Assembly (NCBI GenBank): GCA_963748985.1
Contig: CAVVKQ010000013.1
Location: forward strand, 1 to 64,000
DNA: 64,000 nucleotides
Direction of reading: 5' to 3'
Origin: RPQJ01 sp963748985
GTDB taxonomy: Bacteria > Pseudomonadota > Gammaproteobacteria > Steroidobacterales > Steroidobacteraceae
Part shown: one piece after another, positions 15,646 through 25,097 of the stretch
How positions within the stretch are numbered: position 1 is the first letter of the stretch
How the letters are laid out: the number at the start of each line of letters is the position of its first letter
Made by a program: the position numbers and the translations under genes
The notes under the pieces: generated by a model
The model's input: the letters and a program-made list of their open reading frames with translations, nothing else
What the model was told of the DNA's origin: nothing
Database searches by the model: none

Positions 15646-18090
15646 CTAGAACTCCTGCGAGAACTTGATGCCGAACGTGCGCGGCCGCTGCGGTACGACG
15701 TAGATTTCCTGGCTGCATACCTCTTCCAGGCATTGGGCAAACCGCCCGACCTCGGCGCGTTCGTCGAACACGTTCTGGACGAACAGTTCCACCCGCCAGT
15801 CGTCCTTGCCGATGCCTGCAGACAGGTCCGCGACCGTGTAGCTCGGCATCTGTCCGAGGACTTCACGAACGTAAAGTGGATCGATCAGCCCGTAGTCGGA
15901 TGGAGTGACGATCGTGCGCAGATCCGCTTCGCGTTCGCTGGAATAGATCACCGAGCCCTGCACGTAGCTGTCGAAACTCGAAACGCTGAATTCGTAACGA
16001 GCCGTGGCGTTCGCCTTCCATTCTGGCGTGACCGGCAGCATCGTACCTTCGGCCGCCTGTGGTGGAAGCACGTTGCCATCGACGTCGATACAGGGAGATT
16101 GCTGTGGCTTGCCGTCGGCATTTACGAAGTTGCAGAAGTCGTCCGCGAGTTCCGAATTCAGATACGCAATGCTCGCCGAGACGCTGAACTGATCCGTAGC
16201 CTGGAAAGTCACGTCCATCTCGATGCCGTCAACCTGCGCCTGGCCGGCGTTCCGAACCTCCGTCAAGCCATTCAGACCCAGGATCGAAAACTGGAAGTCA
16301 TCCCACGTCTGCGAGAAGACCGCGCCGTTCCAGCGCAGCCGGTTGTCGAACCAGGTGGTCTTCCAGCCGATTTCGTAGTTTGTCAGCCAGTCGGCTTCGT
16401 ACGGGGGCAGCGTACCGCGACGGTTGACACCGCCGGGACGAAAGCCTTCCGAGTACGTCGCGTAGACCATCGCTCCTTCCGTGAACTTGTAGGTCAGGTT
16501 CACGCGTGGGGTAATTCCGTCTTCCTTCGTTGTCTTGTCGAAAACCTTGCAGGGCGCGCCATTGAAGTCCGGCGCCGTGGTGTGGTCGCCTCCTGGGCAG
16601 GCCGCCTCGCCGGTTCGACCGCTGTACCCTTCGCTGTAGCCGAAAAAGCCTTTCAATGAATTGTCGCTGTCGAAGTAGCGGGCTCCGACCGTGCCGCTGA
16701 GCTTGTCGGTGAAGTCGAAGGTGAACTCGCCGAACAAGGCCCATTCTTTGTCTACCCGCAACTGCTTGGTCAGCCAGATCGTGTCTTCCCAGCCCGTCAC
16801 GGAAATCTGTGAGCCAAGGCCGTCGATCATGTAGCGCTGCTGGATGTCGTGTTCCTGTCGCTGAACGAACGCGCCCAGCACAAAGCGGAATCGCTGGTCC
16901 GCGTCGGAGGCCACGCGCAGTTCGTGCGTGTAACGGTTGTAGCGATCCTTACCCTGGATGTATTGCGTCGGGTCGATCGGTACGCCGTCGTCGTCATGCC
17001 AGTACGCGCCGTAGCCGAGCAGGGTGTCATACCAGTACGAGTAGTCGGAGTAATCAGATTCCGTGTCCACATCGCGCTTCAGGTACGAGCCCGCATAGAT
17101 CAGGTCGAGGTTCGAAATCTTGCCTTCGACGGTGAGCGCAGCCTGCACCCAGCGGTCGTCGGACGTTTCCGGGCGCCGATGCGAGATCTCCAGTTCGCCG
17201 ACGGACGTGTCGTAAGCCCAGTTGCCGTTGGTTTCCTGCTTCTGGGTCATCAGTTGCGGGGTGATGGTCCAGTTGTCGTTGAGGTCGAACTTCAGCGCCG
17301 CACGGGCGCCGGTGGTGTCAGCGTCATTGTAATTGTCTTCGACAAACCTGGCGTTGTTGACCGTCGCGCCCGAGGTCGGGTACGTACGTTCGCCAAGCAC
17401 ATTGTCGATGTAGCCGGCATCGTGGCGATGCCAGCCGACCAGGCGTACTGCCGTGCGGTCGTTGATCGGCAAGTTCACCATGCCTTCGGCGAGATAACCC
17501 ATGCCGCCGCCATCGACCGAATTCACTTCCAGCCCGTAGCTGGCGTCGAATGCGGACGCATCCGGCCGTTTGGTGATGATGCGGAGCGTGCCCGCCTGTG
17601 AGCTCGCACCGTACAGCGTGCCCTGCGGACCGGCGAGCGCTTCGACGCGCTGGATGTCGTAGAGGTGGACGTCCAACGCTCCCTGGATCGTCGTAATCGG
17701 CTGCTCGTCGAGGTAAATGCCAACGCTCGGCAGCGATGTCGAATGATTGCCGTCGCCGCCGCTCGCGACACCGCGCATGTAGACGGCTGCGAAGCCCGGG
17801 CCAAACGTCTGGTACGAGACGCTGGGCATGAACCGCACGTAGTCATCGAACCGCTGGATATTCAGCTCCTGGAGCCTCTGCGTGCTGAAGGCCTGGATGC
17901 TGAGCGGCACGGACTGCAGGTCTTCCGTGCGCTTCTGCGCAGTGACGACGATTTCCTCCAGGCCACCGGAAGTCGTCTGCGCGGAGGCGGACATGCCGGC
18001 GAGCAGTATTGGCACGCTGGCGGCCAGCATACGACGGGTAGACGGCCGGCCTTGCTGGCGCTGCAGCTTGCGTTTGCGGCTACGGGTCAT
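15646..18090 (-). CDS. TonB-dependent outer-membrane receptor (tandem paralogue 1)
   Basis: This is an 814-residue receptor. The N-terminus MTRSRKRKLQRQQGRPS is a long, very basic n-region followed by the hydrophobic core RRMLAASVPILLAGMSASAQ, then the TonB-box-like EEIVVTAQKRTEDLQSVP. Plug motifs include YMRGVASGGDGNHS, YLDEQPITTIQGALDV and VEALAGPQGTLYGASSQAGTLRIITKRP; the barrel ends RTFGIKFSQEF with a terminal Phe. The adjacent upstream gene encodes a close paralogue with nearly the same first 60 residues and the same plug layout. Only 94 nt, including that gene's terminator, separate them. I chose the MTRSRKRK start because both paralogues share it. The substrate is unknown; related receptors take up complex organic ligands. 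Confidence 0.93.
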   Translation of the reverse strand: MTRSRKRKLQRQQGRPSTRRMLAASVPILLAGMSASAQTTSGGLEEIVVTAQKRTEDLQSVPLSIQAFSTQRLQELNIQRFDDYVRFMPSVSYQTFGPGFAAVYMRGVASGGDGNHSTSLPSVGIYLDEQPITTIQGALDVHLYDIQRVEALAGPQGTLYGASSQAGTLRIITKRPDASAFDASYGLEVNSVDGGGMGYLAEGMVNLPINDRTAVRLVGWHRHDAGYIDNVLGERTYPTSGATVNNARFVEDNYNDADTTGARAALKFDLNDNWTITPQLMTQKQETNGNWAYDTSVGELEISHRRPETSDDRWVQAALTVEGKISNLDLIYAGSYLKRDVDTESDYSDYSYWYDTLLGYGAYWHDDDGVPIDPTQYIQGKDRYNRYTHELRVASDADQRFRFVLGAFVQRQEHDIQQRYMIDGLGSQISVTGWEDTIWLTKQLRVDKEWALFGEFTFDFTDKLSGTVGARYFDSDNSLKGFFGYSEGYSGRTGEAACPGGDHTTAPDFNGAPCKVFDKTTKEDGITPRVNLTYKFTEGAMVYATYSEGFRPGGVNRRGTLPPYEADWLTNYEIGWKTTWFDNRLRWNGAVFSQTWDDFQFSILGLNGLTEVRNAGQAQVDGIEMDVTFQATDQFSVSASIAYLNSELADDFCNFVNADGKPQQSPCIDVDGNVLPPQAAEGTMLPVTPEWKANATARYEFSVSSFDSYVQGSVIYSSEREADLRTIVTPSDYGLIDPLYVREVLGQMPSYTVADLSAGIGKDDWRVELFVQNVFDERAEVGRFAQCLEEVCSQEIYVVPQRPRTFGIKFSQEF

Positions 18091-18120
18091 TCGGATCAAA
18101 TGGTGCGAAGAGACAAAAGA

Positions 18121-18146
18121 AGGGCGGGTCGATGCCGACCCGCCCT
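18121..18146 (-). terminator. Intrinsic terminator after tandem receptor 2
   Basis: A perfect 11-bp stem AGGGCGGGTCG / CGACCCGCCCT has a 4-nt loop. On the minus strand it is followed by TCTTTTGTCTC, so it should end transcription of the receptor gene that stops at 18185. The stem core GGGCGGGTC is shared with the terminator at 15590-15617, as expected if terminator and gene were duplicated together. Confidence 0.8.
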
Positions 18147-18184
18147 GGATTGCTCTCCCTGGCCAACTGGCCCCAACGTACGGC

Positions 18185-20623
18185 CTAGAATTCCTGGCTG
18201 AATCTCAGTCCAATCGTACGTGGTCGGCTCGGCACATAGTACGGCTGCACGCCGCAGACCGACGTCGCGCAACCTGCGAAAGTCGACGTCCGCGCGATTT
18301 CGTCGAACATGTTGCTTACGTAGAGCTCGACGGCAAACGCGTCCCACTTCACGCCGCCTGACATATCGGCAATCGTGTAGGAGGGGTTCTTGCCGAGAAT
18401 CGCCCGATCGGTCCGTGTCAAGTCCGAGTAGGTGTCGCCGTTGTAGACAACGGCGACCTGGAAGTGGCCGTCCATGCCGCCCACGGGAAATTCGTAACGG
18501 CCCGTCAGGTTGGCCTTGAATTCCGGTGTCACCGGCAACCGGTCACCCTTCAGCGCCTCCGGTGTCAAATCGGGTGGGTCGTCAGCCAGGCCTGGAACGT
18601 AATCCTCGCTCAACTTCGCGTCGAGCCACGAAAAGCCACCGGAGATTACCAGGCCATCCGTTGCCGCCCACGTCAGGTCCGCCTCGATGCCGTCGATAGT
18701 TGCGGCACCTGCATTGCGAATCACCGTCAGGCCTGAACCACCCGGGGGCAGGAATGAGTACTGGATGTCATCCCAGTCCTCGTGGAAGATCGCTCCGTTG
18801 AAGCGCAACGTGTTGTCGAGCCACGTGGTTTTCCAGCCGATCTCGTAGTTCGTCAGGATGTCCGGGGAGTACGGCCCGACACTGTTGTTACGGTTGATGC
18901 CGCCCGGGCGGAAACCTTCCGAGTAGGTTGCGTACACGAGCTTGTCGTCCGTGATGCGGTACGTGAGGTTGCCTTTCAGCACGTTGCCGCTGTCGTCGAC
19001 GTCATCGTTGATGTTCGTGCACGGCGAGCCGTTGTACGACTGGGGCGGCTGCGGATAGTCCGTACACTTGGCGACGCCGTAATTCGTGCTGTAGTTCTCG
19101 GTCATGAAACCGAAGAAACCTTCGATCGAGTTCTCGGTCTCGAAGAATCGCGCGCCCGCCGTCGCCGTCAGTTGCTCGGTAAAATCAAAGGACATTTCAC
19201 CGAATATCGCGGAATCCGTGTCCTTGCGCAGCTGGTTCGTCAGCCAGAACGTATCCGGCCATTCGGGGATGACGACCGGGAAAAACTCGCCGCCCGAAAC
19301 GTAGCCGCCGAGGTCTCTGACCATGTAGTTCTGGAAGATCTCGTGTTCCTGATCCTGGTAGAACAGGCCGCCCACGAACCGGAAGCGGTTGTCGCTGGGC
19401 GACGAAATGCGCAGTTCGTGGCTCTGTCGCTTGTAACCATCGCTGCCCTGAATGAACTGCGACGGGTCAGCGAGCGGATCGCCGACGCTGTCGCCCCAGT
19501 AATAGGCGACGTAGCTGCAGCATTCGTCGTAGTGAAACGTGTAATCGGAATAGTCCGCATCAACCTCGACGTCGCGCTTGAGGTAGGCGCCCGCATAGAC
19601 GAGGTCAAAGTTGCCAATCTTGCCCTCGACGGTCAGCGCCGCCTGCAGCCACTTGTCTTCGCTGGTGTCGGGAAAGAAATGCGTCAGTTCGAGTTCGCCG
19701 ACGCCAGGGTCGTAGGCGAAGCTGCCGCCCGCTTCCTGCTTCTGGCCCATCAGTGTCGGTGTGACCGTCCAGTTGTCATTGAGTTCGATCCGCAGCGCGG
19801 CGCGAGCACCGTATGTGTCGACGTCGTTGTAGTCGTCCTCGGCGCGCTGGGGTCCCGCTACGCAGCCCGCAGGGGGGGGCGTGCGGTTGCTGACGCAAGC
19901 TCCGGTGCTCGGGTAGACCCGTTCGCCTGCCACGTTGTCGATGTAGCCTGCATCATGGCGGAGCCAGCCGACCAGGCGCACTGCCGAATTGGCCGTGATC
20001 GGCAGGTTGACGAATCCTTCGGCGAGGTAACCCGTGCCGCCGTGATCGACGACGTTTCCCTCGAGGCTGTAGCCGGCAGCGAAAGCGTCGGGGTCCGCCT
20101 TATTGGTGATGATCCGGATCGTGCCCGCCTGCGAACTGGCTCCGTACAGCGTGCCCTGCGGGCCGGCCAGTGCCTCGACGCGGGCGATGTCGTACATGTG
20201 AATGTCGAGTGCGCCCTGGATCGTCGTGATCGGCTGTTCGTCGAGGTACATGCCGACACTCGGTTGCGGCCCCGAGTGGTTGTTGTTCTCGCCACTGGCG
20301 ACGCCGCGGAAATACGGCAGGCTGAAGCCCGGGCCGAGCGAGGTGTACGACACGCTCGGCATGAATCTCACGTAGTCCCTGAAATCATTCACCTGCAGCT
20401 GGTCGAGTCGCTCAGAGCCAATGGCCTGGATGCTGATCGGCACGGACTGCATGTCCTCCGTGCGCTTCTGCGCAGTGACGACGATTTCCTCCAGGCCACC
20501 CGCGGTGGTCTGGGCGTAGGCGGACATGCCGGCCAGCAGGGTCGGCACGCTGGCTGCCAGCAATCGAACGGCACTCGGCCGGCCCTGCTGGCGCTGCAGT
20601 TTGCGTTTGCGGCTACGGGTCAT
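18185..20623 (-). CDS. TonB-dependent outer-membrane receptor (tandem paralogue 2)
   Basis: This is an 812-residue paralogue of the receptor at 15646-18090. It has the same basic leader MTRSRKRKLQRQQGRPS, the signal core RLLAASVPTLLAGMSAYAQ, the TonB-box-like EEIVVTAQKRTEDMQSVP, and plug motifs YFRGVASGENNNHS, YLDEQPITTIQGALDI and VEALAGPQGTLYGASSQAGTIRIITN. The barrel ends RTIGLRFSQEF. Relative to its sister it differs most in the barrel loops, including a Cys-containing insertion (TGACVSNRTPPPAGCV) and CSYVAYYWGD, which suggests different ligands. An open frame continues upstream of 20623, but similarity starts at the ATG at 20623. The TPR-sulfotransferase gene ends 52 nt upstream on the same strand. 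Confidence 0.93.
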   Translation of the reverse strand: MTRSRKRKLQRQQGRPSAVRLLAASVPTLLAGMSAYAQTTAGGLEEIVVTAQKRTEDMQSVPISIQAIGSERLDQLQVNDFRDYVRFMPSVSYTSLGPGFSLPYFRGVASGENNNHSGPQPSVGMYLDEQPITTIQGALDIHMYDIARVEALAGPQGTLYGASSQAGTIRIITNKADPDAFAAGYSLEGNVVDHGGTGYLAEGFVNLPITANSAVRLVGWLRHDAGYIDNVAGERVYPSTGACVSNRTPPPAGCVAGPQRAEDDYNDVDTYGARAALRIELNDNWTVTPTLMGQKQEAGGSFAYDPGVGELELTHFFPDTSEDKWLQAALTVEGKIGNFDLVYAGAYLKRDVEVDADYSDYTFHYDECCSYVAYYWGDSVGDPLADPSQFIQGSDGYKRQSHELRISSPSDNRFRFVGGLFYQDQEHEIFQNYMVRDLGGYVSGGEFFPVVIPEWPDTFWLTNQLRKDTDSAIFGEMSFDFTEQLTATAGARFFETENSIEGFFGFMTENYSTNYGVAKCTDYPQPPQSYNGSPCTNINDDVDDSGNVLKGNLTYRITDDKLVYATYSEGFRPGGINRNNSVGPYSPDILTNYEIGWKTTWLDNTLRFNGAIFHEDWDDIQYSFLPPGGSGLTVIRNAGAATIDGIEADLTWAATDGLVISGGFSWLDAKLSEDYVPGLADDPPDLTPEALKGDRLPVTPEFKANLTGRYEFPVGGMDGHFQVAVVYNGDTYSDLTRTDRAILGKNPSYTIADMSGGVKWDAFAVELYVSNMFDEIARTSTFAGCATSVCGVQPYYVPSRPRTIGLRFSQEF

Positions 20624-20675
20624 TTTGTATCGGACTCCCTGAGTAATGCACCCGTGGGCGGGCGCGTGAATGCAT

Positions 20676-22697
20676 TCATGGCAGCGGTGGCGCTGCGGGG
20701 TAAGCGTCGAGCACGGGGCCAAGTGCGGCCTTGAGCGGGTCGAGCCAGGGTTCGTAGTGCCGCCAGTGATCCACCGCGTCGCGGTAGATCGGTTGACGCA
20801 CTTGTTCGGAGCTTGCCGTGCGAACCGCCCGATCGTTCTCGTAGAAGCGCAGGCAGGCGTCCTCGAACGGCAGGCCGCAGTAGTCGAGCAGCCGGTGCAC
20901 CTCGCCTTCGGTGTCGTCGACCATGCGCTCATAGATCACGCGATGCACGCGGCCGGGCAGCACGACATCGTAGTGCGCCATCAGCGTGACGTAGTCGGCA
21001 TAGTAGCGGCCGATGTCATCGAGCGAATAACTGAAGTTCTGGCCGCGCGCGAAATGCTGTTTGAAGCCGGAAAAGCAGCAGCTCAACGGATGACGGCGCG
21101 TGTCGATGATCCTGGCATTCGGCAGCATCAGGTGGATGAGCCCGACGTGCGCCCAGTTGTTCGGCAACTTGTCGATGAAATAGGGTGCGCCGGTCTTGCG
21201 CTGGATGCGGGTCTGCTGGAGGTAGCGCTCGCCGAGTTCGCGCAAGGCGTCCGGCTCCAGCGACTCGAGCACCTCGGGGTACTTCGAGACCTCGGAGCGT
21301 CGGTTGCGCCCGCTCAGCTCCTTGACGATACCGACGATGTCCGGCAGTTCCATCGTGCCTTCGATCGCCGAATGGCTCGACAGGATCTGTTCGACCAGCG
21401 TCGAACCCGAACGCGGCAGCCCCACGACAAAAATCGGGTCGGGCGCAGTGCACCCCGCCCCGCGGCGGGCTGCAAAGAACCCCGGCGTGAACAGCGCACG
21501 TGAACGGCGCACGTTCCCGGAGACCGTGTCGCTGTCGTAGGGCACCACTTCCTTGCGCAGCCGATTGCCTGCTGCGTAATTGCTGAACGACTCGGCGTAG
21601 TCCTGCGCATCCTCCGCAGCTTTGCCGAGCGCGAAGTGGAAGTGGAAGCGATCTTCCTGGGTGAGGTCGCTGCGTTCGAGCTGCGCACCCATCGCGGCGA
21701 CGTCAGTCTCCGTGAAGCGGAACGTCTTCAGGTTCGCGAGACTCCAGTAGGCCTCGCCGAGGCGCGGCTCGAGCTCGATCGACTTGCGGTATGCCGCAAT
21801 CGAATCGTCCTGCCGCCCTGCGGTCTTCAGCGCGTGGCCATGGCTCAGCCAGACTTTCGCCTGCAGCGGGTATTCGCGCAGCAATTGTTCGTAAAGGCGG
21901 ATGGCCTCGTCGTATTCTCCGATACGCGCCAGCACCGCAGCCTTCAGGTTGCGGAAACTCGGGCTGCGCGGATCGTCCGCGAGCAACTGTTCGATCTGCG
22001 CCAGGGCCTCGACCGGCCGGTTGTTCCGGTGCAGGACCACGGCATAGTTATGGCGCGCGGCCTTGAAGCCGGGCGCCAGTTCCAGGCAGCGCGTCAACAG
22101 GTGCTGGGCGTCGATATAGCGCCCGATGCGCGAGGCGATCTCGGCCAGCATGCGGATGGCGGCCACGTCGGTCGGAAACTGTTGCAGGTGACTGCGGAGC
22201 AGCGGCTCGGCGACGGCGATACGGCCTTCGGCCAATGCCAGCGCAGGCTCCATGAGCCGGGGATCGCGCGTCGAATTGCGGATGTGGTTGGCGTAAGCCT
22301 GGTCGGCGCCTGCGGTATCGCCCATCGCATACAGGTGGTCGCCCAGGGCGCGCCAGGCATCAGCCATCGTTGGCTGCAGGCGCACGGCATTACGCAACGC
22401 CGCGACGGCTTCGTCGCCTCGCCCGGCATCGCCGAGCGCCAGCCCGAGTTCACGTTGTGCGACGGCCCAGCGCGGTTGCGCGGCGGCGAGCGGCTCGAGA
22501 ATGCGCAATGCGTCGGCGGCGTCGTTCGATCGCCGCCGGGCCATCGCCAACAGGAGCGTTGCGGCCGGGTGGTTCGGCACGGCGCCAAGGATTTCGCGTG
22601 CCTGCTCGGCGGCCAGTCCTGGCTGGGACACGAGCAGCTTTTCGGCGTGGGCAAGCGCCACGTCCAGAGTTCCCACGGGTTCCGGCCCGCTTGTCAT
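20676..22697 (-). CDS. TPR-repeat sulfotransferase family protein
   Basis: The 673-residue protein has an N-terminal array of tetratricopeptide repeats (about residues 10-390, for example AWRALGDHLYAMGDTAGADQAY and VWLSHGHALKTAGRQDDSI) and a C-terminal sulfotransferase domain. The PAPS 5'-phosphosulfate loop is IFVVGLPRSGSTLVEQIL near residue 420, and the 3'-phosphate region is RIIDTRRHPLSCCFSGFKQHF. There is no signal peptide, so it is probably cytoplasmic. TPR-sulfotransferases often neighbour TonB-dependent receptors in alpha- and gammaproteobacteria, as here, where two receptors lie just downstream on the same strand with a 52-nt gap. The acceptor molecule is unknown. Confidence 0.88.
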   Translation of the reverse strand: MTSGPEPVGTLDVALAHAEKLLVSQPGLAAEQAREILGAVPNHPAATLLLAMARRRSNDAADALRILEPLAAAQPRWAVAQRELGLALGDAGRGDEAVAALRNAVRLQPTMADAWRALGDHLYAMGDTAGADQAYANHIRNSTRDPRLMEPALALAEGRIAVAEPLLRSHLQQFPTDVAAIRMLAEIASRIGRYIDAQHLLTRCLELAPGFKAARHNYAVVLHRNNRPVEALAQIEQLLADDPRSPSFRNLKAAVLARIGEYDEAIRLYEQLLREYPLQAKVWLSHGHALKTAGRQDDSIAAYRKSIELEPRLGEAYWSLANLKTFRFTETDVAAMGAQLERSDLTQEDRFHFHFALGKAAEDAQDYAESFSNYAAGNRLRKEVVPYDSDTVSGNVRRSRALFTPGFFAARRGAGCTAPDPIFVVGLPRSGSTLVEQILSSHSAIEGTMELPDIVGIVKELSGRNRRSEVSKYPEVLESLEPDALRELGERYLQQTRIQRKTGAPYFIDKLPNNWAHVGLIHLMLPNARIIDTRRHPLSCCFSGFKQHFARGQNFSYSLDDIGRYYADYVTLMAHYDVVLPGRVHRVIYERMVDDTEGEVHRLLDYCGLPFEDACLRFYENDRAVRTASSEQVRQPIYRDAVDHWRHYEPWLDPLKAALGPVLDAYPAAPPLP

Positions 22698-22810
22698 CCA
22701 AAGTCCCCGTGTTTTGACACCACAGCGGGCGAATGAAAGACTGCCGCGCCCGCAATGTCAAACGCCGTGTGGCGTTTCGAGGCCACCTGTTGTTTGGAGA
22801 CGACGAACCG

Positions 22811-24220
22811 ATGTCGAACGGCATTTTCACTGCACCACGATGTCGCGGAAACGCGCCGCAGGCACCGTCGCGGCGCACGGCGGGCGTCGCTTCCTGGCTG
22901 GTGGTGGCCGGGCTTGCGGCTGGCCTGCCGGCTGTCGCAGCGACGCCGATTCCCGTCATCTCGGCAGTGCCCTATAGGGCCGACTCCGGCTCCGTGGCGG
23001 TCCAGTGCGGCAGGTTGATCGACGGCGTGGCTGCCCAGGCGCAAGGCCTCGCGACCGTCGTCATTCGCAGCGGTCGGGTCGACTCGGTGCAACCGGGTGC
23101 GGTGTCGCCCGCGGGCATGCCCGTGGTCGACCTGCAGCAATACACCTGCCTGCCCGGCCTGATCGACATGCACACGCACCTGACGGACAGCGGGCACGAG
23201 ACGGCCGACCTCAGTGTCTACTACAAGCGCACGCCGGTGGAGCAGGGCGCGATTGCACGGGAAAGCGCCCGCGTGACGCTGCTGGCCGGGTTCACCGGGG
23301 CGCGAGACGTCGGCACGTACATCGCCTGGGTCGATCGCGACTTGCGCGACGCAATCAACCAGGGGAACGCGGTCGGCCCCCGCATGCAGGTCGCGGGCTA
23401 CTACCTGACGATCCCTGCCGGCGGCGGCGACCTCGTCATCCCCGGCCATGCCGAAGCGGAGATCCCGCCGCAGGTTCGCATGGGCGTCGCACGCGGGCCC
23501 GAGCAGTTCCGGCAGAAAGCCGAGCAAGCCGTCGCAGGCGGTGCCGACGTGCTCAAGATCATCGCGTCCGGCGCCGTGCTTGCGTTTGGCGGAGTGCCGG
23601 GCGAGCGTGAAATGCTGCCCGAGGAGATCAAGGCCGTCGTCGACGTGGCGCATGCCCACGACAAGAAGGTTTCGGCGCACGCGCACGGCGCGCAGTCGAT
23701 CAAGGATGCGATCCTGGCCGGCGCCGACACGATCGAACACGCATCGCTGATCGACGACGAGGGCGTCCGGCTCGCAAAGGAGCACGGCACCGCGCTGTCG
23801 ATGGATGTCTACAACGGCGACTGGATCGACACCGTCGGCCGCGAAGAAAAGTGGCCCGAGGAATTCCTGCGCAAGAACGTCGAGACGACCGAGGCGCAAC
23901 GCCAGGGGTTCACCAGGGCGCACGCCGCGGGCGTCGACATCGTCTATGGCACGGACGCTGCCGTGTTTCCGCACGGCCTCAATGCGCGCCAGTTTCCGAT
24001 CATGGTCCAGCGCGGCATGACGCCGATGGAAGCCATCCAGGCGGCGACTTCGCTGGCGGCGAAGCACATGGGTTGGGCGGACCGCATTGGCAGCCTGCAG
24101 CCGGGACGCTTCGGCGACCTCATTGCGGTCAAGGGCGATCCACTCGCTGACGTGACGCGGCTGCAGGATGTGGCCGTCGTGATCAAGGGCGGGCTCGCCT
24201 TCAAACTGCCGGCGGAGTGA
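22811..24220 (+). CDS. Secreted metal-dependent amidohydrolase
   Basis: The 469-residue amidohydrolase-superfamily protein has a signal-like N-terminus (GVASWLVVAGLAAGLPAVAA, residues 25-44). Metal and catalytic motifs in order are GLIDMHTHL, the lysine in GGADVLKIIASGA, the histidine in KKVSAHAHG, the histidine in DTIEHASLIDD and the aspartate in YGTDAAVFPHG. A final PGRFGDLIAVKGDPLADV is typical of the imidazolonepropionase/Xaa-Pro-dipeptidase-like branch of exported enzymes. An in-frame ATG at 22733 would add 26 residues without a better signal. It is divergent from the sulfotransferase gene and 4 nt upstream of the MBL-fold gene. The substrate is unknown; some relatives cleave dipeptides or N-acyl amino acids. 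Confidence 0.85.
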   Translation: MSNGIFTAPRCRGNAPQAPSRRTAGVASWLVVAGLAAGLPAVAATPIPVISAVPYRADSGSVAVQCGRLIDGVAAQAQGLATVVIRSGRVDSVQPGAVSPAGMPVVDLQQYTCLPGLIDMHTHLTDSGHETADLSVYYKRTPVEQGAIARESARVTLLAGFTGARDVGTYIAWVDRDLRDAINQGNAVGPRMQVAGYYLTIPAGGGDLVIPGHAEAEIPPQVRMGVARGPEQFRQKAEQAVAGGADVLKIIASGAVLAFGGVPGEREMLPEEIKAVVDVAHAHDKKVSAHAHGAQSIKDAILAGADTIEHASLIDDEGVRLAKEHGTALSMDVYNGDWIDTVGREEKWPEEFLRKNVETTEAQRQGFTRAHAAGVDIVYGTDAAVFPHGLNARQFPIMVQRGMTPMEAIQAATSLAAKHMGWADRIGSLQPGRFGDLIAVKGDPLADVTRLQDVAVVIKGGLAFKLPAE

Positions 24221-24224
24221 AGCG

Positions 24225-25097
24225 ATGGCGGTCGGGACTGACCCCCACGACTTGTTCGCGCCCGCCGAAACCGGCCGGGTGCGGCGGCTCGCGCCGAACC
24301 TGCAGCGGCTGGTCGCCCCCAATCCCAGTCCGTTGACCGGACCGGGCACGAACACCTATGTCGTCGGATTCGGCCCGCACTACCTGGTGATCGATCCCGG
24401 TCCCGACGATCAGACGCACGTGGAGCGCATCCTCGCGGCGGCGCACGGCCGCATCAGCCACGTGCTCTGCACGCATTCGCACCCGGATCATTCGCCCGGT
24501 GCGGCGGCGCTCAAGGCGCGCACCCAGGCGGTGGTACTGGGGCGGCCGGCCCCGCACGACGAATTCCAGGATGAGTCGTACCGTCCTGACCGAACGCTCG
24601 AAGACGGCGACGTCATCGAGGTTTCGGGCGCGGCGATTCGTGCGCTCCACACGCCGGGTCACGCTTCGAACCACGTCTGCCTGCTCCTCGAACCGGAGGG
24701 TTGGTTGCTGACCGGCGATCACCTGATGGGCGGCTCGACCGTCGTCATCCTGCCGCCGGACGGGTCCATGCGCCTGTACCTGGAATCGCTGCGCCGGCTG
24801 CGCACGCTGCCACTTACGGCTTTGCTGCCCGGGCACGGCGCGGTGATGCCGGATCCGCTCGGCGAGATCGACCGGGTGATCGCACATCGACTGCAGCGCG
24901 AAAGCAAAGTGGTGGCTGGCCTGCTTGACCTGGGGCGCGCCGCCACGCTCGGCGAACTGGTTCCGATCGTGTACGCCGACACGCCGGTCGCGTTGCATCC
25001 GCTGGCGCGGTATTCGCTGCTCGCTCACCTGCAGAAGCTGCTCGAGGAGCGGCGCGTCGCGCAGGACGGCGATCGCTGGACATGGCTCACGGCGTGA
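24225..25097 (+). CDS. MBL-fold metallohydrolase, LACTB2-like
   Basis: The 290-residue metallo-beta-lactamase-fold protein has the metal motif HSHPDH (His84, His86, Asp88, His89), a later histidine in HTPGHASNH, the aspartate in LLTGDHLMGG and the histidine in LLPGHGAV. The N-terminal NPSPLTGPGTNTYVVG is characteristic of the LACTB2/glyoxalase-II-like subgroup. The C-terminal 70 residues form the winged-helix-like cap found in those proteins. It starts 4 nt after the amidohydrolase stop and its 3' end overlaps the ATPase gene, so the three are probably one operon. The substrate (thioester, lactone or RNA) cannot be told from sequence. Confidence 0.85.
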   Translation: MAVGTDPHDLFAPAETGRVRRLAPNLQRLVAPNPSPLTGPGTNTYVVGFGPHYLVIDPGPDDQTHVERILAAAHGRISHVLCTHSHPDHSPGAAALKARTQAVVLGRPAPHDEFQDESYRPDRTLEDGDVIEVSGAAIRALHTPGHASNHVCLLLEPEGWLLTGDHLMGGSTVVILPPDGSMRLYLESLRRLRTLPLTALLPGHGAVMPDPLGEIDRVIAHRLQRESKVVAGLLDLGRAATLGELVPIVYADTPVALHPLARYSLLAHLQKLLEERRVAQDGDRWTWLTA

